A stretch of 7,254 nucleotides of DNA, taken from positions 1-7,254 of the forward strand of contig JAGHDS010000396.1 of the NCBI GenBank assembly GCA_021159845.1, written 5' to 3'. Made by a program: the position numbers and the translations under genes. Positions 1-4,928 of the stretch are shown in pieces (the first letter of the stretch is position 1; each line of letters begins with the position of its first letter). Source of the DNA: Anaerolineae bacterium (lineage in GTDB: Bacteria; Chloroflexota; Anaerolineae; DUEN01). A model generated the notes under the pieces. That model did no database searches and was not told where the DNA came from. It worked only from the letters and a program-made list of their open reading frames with translations.

Positions 1-233
1 CCACGCCGATCCACGTCAAGCTGGTCTACGAAAGAGAAAGCGGGCGGCTGCTAGGCGGACAGATGATCGGCCGCAAGGGGGTCGCCAAACGCATCGACGT
101 ACTGGCCGCCGCTCTCCATGCGGGCTGGACCACCGAGGACCTCGGACACCTGGACCTCTCCTACGCGCCACCCTTCGCCCCCGTGTGGGACCCCATCCTG
201 ATAGCGGCCAACGTCGCATCGAAACCGAGGTAG
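1..233 (+). CDS. C-terminal fragment of a CoA-disulfide reductase / NADH oxidase-like flavoprotein
   Basis: The coding frame is open from the window edge (first full codon at 3) to TAG at 231-233, giving the last 76 residues of a longer protein. The visible part looks like the C-terminal dimerisation domain of FAD-dependent pyridine nucleotide-disulfide oxidoreductases. It has a KLVYERESGRLLGGQMIG strand pair, a GVAKRIDVLAAAL helix, and the ending LSYAPPFAPVWDPILIAANV, which is characteristic of the CoA-disulfide reductase / NADH oxidase branch. In that family the FAD and NAD(P)H sites and the active-site cysteine are in the N-terminal two thirds, which lie outside the window. Substrate choice (CoA disulfide, polysulfide, oxygen) therefore cannot be decided. 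It ends 67 nt before nagA on the same strand, so co-transcription is possible. Family assignment is fairly sure; the exact reaction is not. Confidence 0.82.
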   Translation, partial: TPIHVKLVYERESGRLLGGQMIGRKGVAKRIDVLAAALHAGWTTEDLGHLDLSYAPPFAPVWDPILIAANVASKPR

Positions 234-235
234 GG

Positions 236-253
236 TCTTCCCATCTGGGAGAT
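236..253 (+). other. Small hairpin between the oxidoreductase and nagA
   Basis: TTCCCATCTGGGAGA, just after the first stop codon, can fold into a short stem (CCCA/TGGG extended by a T-A and a wobble pair) with a tiny loop. No T-run follows, so it does not look like a standard intrinsic terminator. It may be an RNA-processing or stability element, or chance. Confidence 0.2.
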
Positions 254-300
254 ACACGCATACCAAAACCAAACACAAGAGGACAAAGCGAGGCGTAACC

Positions 301-1455
301 ATGAAAGCGATCATCAACGGCCAACTTTTCACCCCCCAGGCAGTAGCGGACAACGGCGTCGTCCTGATCGACGGAGAGACCATCGCCGCCGTCGGGCCAG
401 CTCACATGATCGAGATCCCATCTGACGCACAGGTCGTCGACGCTGGCGGACGACGGATCGTGCCCGGACTGATCGACATCCATATGCATGGGTTACTTGG
501 ACACAGCTGCATGGGCCAGGGTGTCGCCGAGGTAGCCGCGTCGCTACCTCGGTACGGCGTCACGGCCTTCTGCCCGACAACGATCACGGCCCCTATGGAT
601 CGCGTGTTCCAGGCATTGAAGGAGATCGCGGCGGTGATCGATGCCCGTCCGCGAGGTGCCCGGATACTGGGCATCCACATCGAGGGTCCCCACCTGTCGC
701 CCAAGCGGCCAGGGATGGCCCCGGCGGACATACAACATCCCCTCACATGGGAGGAATATCAGCGAATGCAGGAGGCGGCACAAGGACACATCAAGATGAT
801 CACCTTCGCCCCGGAAGAAGGAGACGCCGCCGCACTGATTCCCCGTCTGTTAGAGCAACACGTCCTGCCTGTACTTGGCCATACTGACGCATCCTTCGAG
901 CAAGTTTCGGAATGGGTCAAGATCGGGCTCTCCCATGTCACTCACGCGTTCAACGCCATGCGCGGCTTCCATCACCGCCGGCCGGGGGCACTGGGAGCCG
1001 TACTCCTGCATGATGAGCTCGTGACCCAACTTATCGCCGATGGGCACCATATCCACCCCGGCGCGATGGCACTGTTATGGAAGTTGAAAGGCCCCACCCG
1101 CATGGTCCTGATCAGTGATGCGATCCCTTATGCCGGGATGCCATCGGGTGAGTACGACTGGGAGGGGTACCACCTGTTCCTGGATGGCGACACCTCTCGA
1201 CTGGAGGACGGAACACTGGCCGGTGCGATCGCTCTTCTGAACCAGGATGTGATCACCCTCGTGGAACGGGTGCGGATCCCCTTCCCCGATGCTCTGACGG
1301 CCGCCACGACGACGCCCGCCCAGTTGATCGGCCACGGGGACCGGCTGGGCAGGCTGGCCCCAGGCTACGCCGCCGACATCGCCATCCTGGAGGAGGATGG
1401 CAGCGCCTGGCAAACGTGGGTGAACGGGGAGATTGTATTCGCAGCCGACGCATAG
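301..1455 (+). CDS. nagA: N-acetylglucosamine-6-phosphate deacetylase (NagA)
   Basis: Cytoplasmic amidohydrolase, 384 residues, a normal length for the family. It removes acetate from GlcNAc-6-phosphate to give glucosamine-6-phosphate, in amino-sugar breakdown and cell-wall recycling. A small N-terminal beta domain (about 1-55) leads into a TIM barrel. Visible motifs are GLIDIHMHG with H61 and H63; GIHIEGPHLSP with metal ligand E128; LGHTDAS with H194; THAFNAM with H215; IADGHHIHP around 245-253; and ISDAIPYAG with the likely catalytic D273. The HxH pair is the type seen in binuclear enzymes such as Bacillus NagA, and is replaced in E. coli NagA, so a two-metal centre is inferred. The ATG start has GAGG at 290-293, 7 nt upstream. 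No nagB, PTS component or regulator is visible nearby. The closest alternative, another amidohydrolase, is unlikely given HIEGP plus HAFNAM. Confidence 0.95.
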   Translation: MKAIINGQLFTPQAVADNGVVLIDGETIAAVGPAHMIEIPSDAQVVDAGGRRIVPGLIDIHMHGLLGHSCMGQGVAEVAASLPRYGVTAFCPTTITAPMDRVFQALKEIAAVIDARPRGARILGIHIEGPHLSPKRPGMAPADIQHPLTWEEYQRMQEAAQGHIKMITFAPEEGDAAALIPRLLEQHVLPVLGHTDASFEQVSEWVKIGLSHVTHAFNAMRGFHHRRPGALGAVLLHDELVTQLIADGHHIHPGAMALLWKLKGPTRMVLISDAIPYAGMPSGEYDWEGYHLFLDGDTSRLEDGTLAGAIALLNQDVITLVERVRIPFPDALTAATTTPAQLIGHGDRLGRLAPGYAADIAILEEDGSAWQTWVNGEIVFAADA

Positions 1456-1485
1456 ACGACCATCGGACAGTCCGTGACCGGGCAT

Positions 1486-1508
1486 CTGAGCAGCTCTTGC
1501 GAGCTCAG
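1486..1508 (+). other. Short inverted repeat downstream of nagA
   Basis: CTGAGC (1486-1491) and GCTCAG (1503-1508) are perfect inverted arms. A competing inner stem, AGCTC/GAGCT with a TTGC loop, lies between them. No T-tract follows, so a rho-independent terminator is doubtful. It lies in the 124-nt gap between nagA and the ccdA-like gene. That gap is otherwise featureless and contains no coding remnant resembling CcdA TM1. Confidence 0.25.
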
Positions 1509-1579
1509 TGCCACCGATTCTCTTCTGATTCCCGAGGCAAAGAGTGGCGTCACCAAAATAGGGAGGGGTAGACGACTTC

Positions 1580-2416
1580 ATGCTCCGACAGAACAGCACA
1601 TTTCTACACGCGGCGGCCTTCGTAGCCGGGTTCGCGTTGGTCTTCACGCTCCTGGGGGCGTCCGTAGGGCTGGTAGGCTACGTAGTCTACGCCTACCTCC
1701 CGCTGATTCAACAGCTTGGCGGTGTCCTCCTCATCATCTTCGGGCTGGTGACCATGGGGGTATTCGGCTGGATCAGCGACCGCGTCCAACGTGATCCGGA
1801 CTGGCAAACACGCCCGTGGGCCCGAGCGACGGTGAAGATAGCCTACTTCCTCATGTCACTTCTGTACACCGAGCACCGGGCCCAAATGAAGATCACGCGT
1901 AGAGGATACCTGTCCTCCTTCATGACCGGCGTCTTCTTCTCCGCCGGATGGGTTCCCTGCGTCGGCCCCATCCTGGCCGCCATCCTGTTGCTGGCATCTC
2001 AACAACAGACCGTGGCCCAAGGCACGGTACTCCTGGCCGCGTATTCATTAGGGCTGGGCATTCCCTTCCTCTTGACAGGCGCAGCCTTCAGCACGATCAC
2101 CCCGTTACTACGACGCCTGAACCGCTACGCGGGGATCGTCTCGATCCTCAGCGGGTTATTCCTCATCCTAATAGGCTGGCTACTGTTAACCGACCAGCTT
2201 CGGCTGCTCTCAGGCGACTTTCTCAGCCGATTCGGACAGGGCCTGGTCACCATAGAGGGCAACGTGAGCCCCAACAGCGCCCAGATATCGCTCCCGCTGG
2301 CCTTTCTGGCGGGGCTGCTGTCGTTCTTCTCCCCCTGTGTGCTTCCCTTAATCCCCGGGTATATCGGCTACCTGAGCGGCGCCTCCCTGGCAGGGACCAC
2401 TCGAGCGGCCCAATGA
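1580..2416 (+). CDS. ccdA: CcdA/DsbD-type thiol-disulfide membrane transporter, apparently circularly permuted
   Basis: 278-residue polytopic membrane protein of the CcdA family. These proteins pass electrons from cytoplasmic thioredoxin across the membrane to extracytoplasmic thioredoxin-like proteins. It shows six hydrophobic segments, at about 8-35, 44-66, 112-138, 145-168, 184-203 and 237-268. The two diagnostic cysteine motifs are GWVPCVGP (C127) and SPCVLPLIPGYIGYLSG (C253). The order is odd. In ordinary CcdA the SPCVLP segment is TM1 and is followed by a segment like FLHAAAFVAGFALVFTLLGA. Here the protein begins with that TM2-like segment, and the TM1-like segment comes last. Positive charges cluster at 69-109 and 178-182, consistent with cytoplasmic loops and both termini inside. 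An in-frame TAG at 1559-1561 rules out an N-terminal extension. GGGAGGGG at 1561-1568 is a plausible ribosome site, 11 nt before the ATG. A thioredoxin gene follows after 23 nt. Family is sure; normal activity is inferred. Confidence 0.9.
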   Translation: MLRQNSTFLHAAAFVAGFALVFTLLGASVGLVGYVVYAYLPLIQQLGGVLLIIFGLVTMGVFGWISDRVQRDPDWQTRPWARATVKIAYFLMSLLYTEHRAQMKITRRGYLSSFMTGVFFSAGWVPCVGPILAAILLLASQQQTVAQGTVLLAAYSLGLGIPFLLTGAAFSTITPLLRRLNRYAGIVSILSGLFLILIGWLLLTDQLRLLSGDFLSRFGQGLVTIEGNVSPNSAQISLPLAFLAGLLSFFSPCVLPLIPGYIGYLSGASLAGTTRAAQ

Positions 2417-2439
2417 CCAAGGGAATTACTCCGTAAGGG

Positions 2440-3114
2440 ATGATGACGGCCATGAAACGCAAGACAAAACGCAGCACGCGCTCGCACACGACCAAAACAG
2501 CCAAACGCAAGGAATCTTCGCGATCATCCTCACCTCGAACGATCGCCTTGGGAATCGCAGGGATAGCCGCCCTCCTCATCATCATCGCCATAATCGACCT
2601 GTGGTTCCATCACAAGTCGGCGACAATCGCAGCACACGCATCCACTCAGACGGTAACGATAGCAAGGGGAGCAGTAGTACCAGGGGCGGGCTCGCCAGCC
2701 GTAGGGCATCCAGCGCCCGACTTTGAGGTGATCTACCCAGACGGCCGGCATGAGCGTTTGAGCGACTTGAAAGGCCGCCCAGTAATCATCAATTTCTGGG
2801 CCACATGGTGCCCTCCGTGCCGCGCCGAAATGCCCGAGTTAGTACAAACCTACGAAGATCACAAGGCAGACCAGTTGGTAATCCTGGGCGTGGATATGCA
2901 AGACCCACCGCAGATGGTCGCCGCGTTCGTCTCCCAGATGGGTGTGAGCTTCCCCATTCTGATCGATTCCTCCGGGCAGATCGCCCGGGCGTACCAGGTC
3001 CGCAACCTGCCCAGCAGCATCTTCGTAAATCGAGAGGGGATCATCACGGCGCGCTGGATAGGGCTCCTACGACCGGAGGTACTTCAAAAACATCTGGAGA
3101 CGATCCTCCAATGA
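2440..3114 (+). CDS. Membrane-anchored TlpA/ResA-like thioredoxin-fold protein
   Basis: 224-residue thiol-disulfide oxidoreductase of the TlpA/ResA group. A strongly basic cytoplasmic tail (about 1-33) is followed by one membrane anchor (about 34-56), an Ala/Ser-rich linker (57-88), and an extracytoplasmic thioredoxin domain (89-224). The redox centre is FWATWCPPC with C124 and C127. NLPSSIFV gives the cis-proline P191, and APDFEV at 92-97 is the usual AhpC/TlpA-type entry. Such proteins reduce cytochrome c apoproteins or other exported thiols, and are themselves reduced by CcdA/DsbD. The ccdA-like gene directly upstream is therefore the probable electron donor. ATG codons lie at 2440, 2443 and 2452. 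AAGGGA at 2435-2440 overlaps the first and sits 11 nt before the third, so translation may really start at 2452, four residues later. The stop overlaps the next start. Confidence 0.93.
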   Translation: MMTAMKRKTKRSTRSHTTKTAKRKESSRSSSPRTIALGIAGIAALLIIIAIIDLWFHHKSATIAAHASTQTVTIARGAVVPGAGSPAVGHPAPDFEVIYPDGRHERLSDLKGRPVIINFWATWCPPCRAEMPELVQTYEDHKADQLVILGVDMQDPPQMVAAFVSQMGVSFPILIDSSGQIARAYQVRNLPSSIFVNREGIITARWIGLLRPEVLQKHLETILQ

Positions 3115-3815
3115 ACGTCAGTCCCTTCCCGACCACCAAATTCGAGCATTGGGCTGCCATCATTGACAGGCTGGTGTACGGCATGGCCCGCCACTGGCTG
3201 GCGATGTTTAACGTCCTCGTCGGCATCTTTGTAGCGTTGCCCGTATCGGCCCCTATCCTCATGCACCTGGGCGCCACCACGCCCGGCAGGCTGATCTACC
3301 TGGCCTACATGCCCGTATGCCACCAACTACCGGAACGATCCTTCTTCCTCTTCGGTGAAAAGCCCGCCTATAACATCACAGAATTGGAAGCCCATGGCAT
3401 GTCGCCTGGGCTATCCACGTGGCAGCGTCGATTCTTCCGCGGCAACGAGGTCACTGGCTACAAGATCGCCTTCTGCGAGCGCGATACGGCGATCTACAGT
3501 TCGATTATGCTGGCTGGCATAGCCTACGGCTTGCTGAGACGCCGTGTTCGCATCCGCCCGCTGCCCCTGAAATGGTATATGCTATTCCTTGCTCCGATGG
3601 GGCTGGATGGCCTCACGCAGGTAATTGGGCTACGCGAAAGCAACTGGTGGCTGCGCCTCATCACAGGAGCGCTGTTCGGCATCGCCACGGTATGGCTGGC
3701 CTACCCCATCATAGACGACTCGATGAAAGAGATCGCTCAGGAGATCAGCGAACGCCTCATGCAGGAGGCTTTGTCGGGGCAAGGTTCCCAGACGCAGTCA
3801 TTAGGAGAATGGTGA
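3111..3815 (+). CDS. DUF2085 family integral membrane protein
   Basis: 234-residue membrane protein of unknown function, matching the DUF2085 pattern. The first membrane segment (about 28-52) leads into YMPVCHQLPERSFFLFG with C70, H71 and Q72. A polar stretch (82-115) is followed by KIAFCERDTAIYSSI with C122. Further hydrophobic segments lie at about 127-143, 153-172 and 183-200, and the tail is charged and probably cytoplasmic. The CHQ and FCxRD signatures and the LDGLTQ/GLRES region are family hallmarks. The ATG overlaps the thioredoxin stop as ATGA (3111-3114), so translation is probably coupled; TGGAGA lies 10 nt upstream. The frame is open further upstream, to about 2805, but that part lies inside the thioredoxin gene and is not expected to be translated. 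Linkage suggests a part in thiol-redox or metal chemistry at the membrane, which is inference only. Confidence 0.87.
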   Translation: MNVSPFPTTKFEHWAAIIDRLVYGMARHWLAMFNVLVGIFVALPVSAPILMHLGATTPGRLIYLAYMPVCHQLPERSFFLFGEKPAYNITELEAHGMSPGLSTWQRRFFRGNEVTGYKIAFCERDTAIYSSIMLAGIAYGLLRRRVRIRPLPLKWYMLFLAPMGLDGLTQVIGLRESNWWLRLITGALFGIATVWLAYPIIDDSMKEIAQEISERLMQEALSGQGSQTQSLGEW

Positions 3816-3824
3816 ACACGCCCC

Positions 3825-3985
3825 ATCAATCAGCGGTGATTACCCACATCTCACTGCTGAGTCGCAGAGAGCGCTGAGGAGGAAGAAAAATAAAGGGAGT
3901 TCCTCTGCATCCTCGGCGTCTCTGCGGTGGAGAAAGGCATGTTAAGCATACATGTCGTACTTATGGGTAATCACCGCATCAATCA
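3825..3985. mobile_element. MITE-like non-autonomous element with flanking direct repeats
   Basis: A 145-bp unit (3833-3977) begins GCGGTGATTACCCA (3833-3846) and ends with its exact reverse complement TGGGTAATCACCGC (3964-3977). It is flanked on both sides by the direct repeat ATCAATCA (3825-3832 and 3978-3985). Inverted ends plus an abutting 8-bp duplication are the mark of transposition. No transposase is encoded inside. The interior carries an imperfect hairpin, CGCAGAGA...GCTGAGGA (3863-3880) against TCCTCGGCGTCTCTGCG (3910-3926), so the whole unit can fold back on itself. It starts 17 nt after the DUF2085 stop. The 8-bp duplication size is shared by several IS families, including IS1. 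The ends contain GGTGAT as IS1 ends do, but a parent element cannot be named from the window alone. Confidence 0.75.
3863..3926 (+). repeat. Imperfect palindrome inside the MITE-like element
   Basis: The arm 3863-3880 pairs with 3910-3926 over about 17 positions, with one bulge (G3871) and one G-T wobble. The intervening loop of about 29 nt is A-rich. The words resemble the CGCAGAGACGC(T/C)GAGG intergenic repeats that recur in several environmental bacterial genomes; that resemblance is from memory and unverified. A transcript could form a stable stem-loop downstream of the DUF2085 gene, but no T-tract follows it. Confidence 0.55.
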
Positions 3986-4001
3986 CCCTTGAGAAGTTTT
4001 G

Positions 4002-4007
4002 TATAAT
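4002..4007 (+). promoter_or_regulatory. Candidate -10 box (TATAAT) upstream of the flavoprotein gene
   Basis: A perfect TATAAT sits in a locally AT-rich stretch just right of the MITE-like element. No good -35 box lies at the usual 16-18 nt spacing; TTGAGA at 3989-3994 is only 7 nt away. It could start a leader of about 185 nt that includes the downstream palindrome before the gene at 4197. Confidence 0.3.
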
Positions 4008-4041
4008 AAGAGGGGACGTACCTGCCGGTCTTGGGCAAAAT

Positions 4042-4121
4042 AGGACGCTGATTTTTAATCATCCGCTGATAGACGCCGATGATTAAAAATCAGCGTGTAT
4101 CATCAGCATCATCTGCGTCCT
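4042..4121. repeat. Perfect 19-bp inverted repeat with nested outer arms
   Basis: ACGCTGATTTTTAATCATC (4045-4063) and GATGATTAAAAATCAGCGT (4078-4096) are exact reverse complements around a 14-nt loop. A second set of arms, AGGACGCTGAT (4042-4052) and ATCTGCGTCCT (4111-4121), pairs with one mismatch and competes with the inner fold. The words CGCTGAT and CGCCGAT recur at 4046, 4064 and 4074, giving a repetitive texture. No T-run follows in either direction, and there is no target duplication like that of the neighbouring element. It may be a dispersed REP-like palindrome, or a leader-RNA hairpin for the flavoprotein gene. Confidence 0.8.
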
Positions 4122-4164
4122 GTCGTTGGAGGGGCTGAGTAGCTACGAGGGTGATTTCTTTTTG

Positions 4165-4170
4165 TATAAA
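4165..4170 (+). promoter_or_regulatory. Second candidate -10 box (TATAAA) close to the flavoprotein start
   Basis: TTTTTGTATAAA at 4159-4170 repeats the TTTTGTATAA context seen at 3997-4006. It lies 26 nt before the ATG at 4197. The usual -35 position does not match TTGACA, so this is weak. If used, the leader would be short and would exclude the palindrome at 4042-4121. Confidence 0.25.
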
Positions 4171-4196
4171 GCAGATCAGCACCAAGAGGGGAGATT

Positions 4197-4751
4197 ATGA
4201 ACGTTATCGTGCTCAGTTCCAGTCCAAACCGAGATGGGCTGACGGCGGCCTGTGCGACCGCGGTGCTAGAGGGCATCCGCCAGGCCGGCGCTCAGGCCAA
4301 GGAAGTGCGACTGAATGACCTGGACATTGGGTTGTGCCAGGCATGTGGCAACGGATGGGGGACCTGTCTGAATGAGCATGAGTGCCAAGAGGAGGACGAC
4401 TTCCAGCCGTTACATGCCCGTATCAGGGAGGCAGACGCTCTTGTGCTGGTCACCCCAGTCTACTGGGGCGATTTGAGCGAATCGGCTAAAGCGTTCACGG
4501 ACCGGCTGCGACGATGTGAGGCGCCCCGACGCGAGGAAAGCGCTCTCTTCGGAAAGCCAGTCATCGCTGTAGCAGCCGCCGGCGGAAGCGGCGGCGGCAT
4601 GATCACGTGCTTGCTGAATATGGAGCGCTGGATCCAGCACGTTCGCGCCCGGGTGTTCGATCTCATCCCGGTGAACCGCTGGAGCCGGGACTATAAGCTG
4701 GTGGCGATCCGGGAGGCCGCCCGAGCGATGGCGGAGGAGTTGATGTCCTGA
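4197..4751 (+). CDS. NADPH-dependent FMN reductase / iron-sulfur flavoprotein-like protein
   Basis: 184-residue soluble flavodoxin-fold protein. The N-terminal strand and phosphate loop read VIVLSSSPNRDGLTA (3-17), the usual FMN-phosphate site. LVLVTPVYWGDLSESAKAFTDR (83-103) is the second flavin-contacting loop. IAVAAAGGSGGG (123-134) is a glycine-rich loop near the flavin. Between these lies a cysteine cluster, C47-x2-C50-x6-C57-x5-C63, in the position of the cysteine loop of archaeal-type iron-sulfur flavoproteins and related reductases. Whether it binds a 4Fe-4S cluster here is inferred; the spacing is looser than the compact Isf motif. The ATG is well supported by AGAGGGGAG at 4185-4193. 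It has its own 381-nt upstream region, so it is probably transcribed separately from the redox operon. Substrate unknown. The family call is good; the cofactor call is moderate. Confidence 0.87.
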   Translation: MNVIVLSSSPNRDGLTAACATAVLEGIRQAGAQAKEVRLNDLDIGLCQACGNGWGTCLNEHECQEEDDFQPLHARIREADALVLVTPVYWGDLSESAKAFTDRLRRCEAPRREESALFGKPVIAVAAAGGSGGGMITCLLNMERWIQHVRARVFDLIPVNRWSRDYKLVAIREAARAMAEELMS

Positions 4752-4883
4752 GCATCCCGAAAGAAGGAACGCAAAGCCCTGCCCCACCTGGTGAGGGTAT
4801 CGGGCCACAGCCGGGCTAGAAGTATCGGAGATCGTCGCACAACAAGACATGCTGGTACCGGACGAGGAAGCGCATCACGCCCG

Positions 4884-4895
4884 ACTGAATTCAGT
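4884..4895. promoter_or_regulatory. 12-bp perfect palindrome upstream of the beta-galactosidase
   Basis: ACTGAATTCAGT is its own reverse complement and lies 33 nt before the GH42 start codon, partly overlapping a TATAGG that could act as a poor -10. The position suits a repressor operator. A palindrome of this length is expected about once or twice by chance in a window of this size, so support is only positional. Confidence 0.25.
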
Positions 4896-4914
4896 ATAGG
4901 GCCCAAACTTGTAC

Positions 4915-4921
4915 AGGAGGG
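4915..4921 (+). promoter_or_regulatory. Ribosome binding site that fixes the GH42 start
   Basis: AGGAGGG lies 7 nt before the ATG at 4929. It is the strongest Shine-Dalgarno match in the window. It places the start at 4929, not at an in-frame GTG at 4791, whose 46-residue extension is low-complexity and precedes the conserved family N-terminus GVDYYPEHW. Confidence 0.85.
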
Positions 4922-4928
4922 AATCATC

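Noticed and set aside
1486..1508. Intrinsic terminator after nagA
   Set aside because: Short competing stems with no following T-tract. Kept only as a low-confidence inverted repeat.
1075..1647. 190-residue minus-strand frame across the end of nagA and the start of ccdA
   Set aside because: It is antisense to two well-supported genes and shows no recognisable motifs. Read as a shadow frame.
1474..1794. 106-residue + strand frame overlapping the start of the ccdA-like gene
   Set aside because: Its second half is an out-of-frame reading of the membrane protein, its composition is Arg-rich, and it has no recognisable domain.
2805..3110. Upstream extension of the DUF2085 frame inside the thioredoxin gene
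   Set aside because: The residues are Arg/Pro-rich shadow sequence of the thioredoxin gene. The ATGA overlap at 3111 gives a natural coupled start just before the family sequence.
4042..4121. Rho-independent terminator for the DUF2085 operon
   Set aside because: The stem is strong but AT-rich, sits 227 nt after the stop, and is not followed by a T-run on either strand.
3816..4196. CRISPR array or tRNA in the repeat-rich gap
   Set aside because: There are only inverted repeats, with no regularly spaced direct repeats, and no cloverleaf or TTCGA-type T-loop could be found.
4791..4928. In-frame GTG extension giving a 711-residue beta-galactosidase
   Set aside because: The strong AGGAGGG site at 4915-4921 serves ATG 4929, the family N-terminus begins at FGVDYYPEHW, and the extra 46 residues are basic, low-complexity and unlike GH42.
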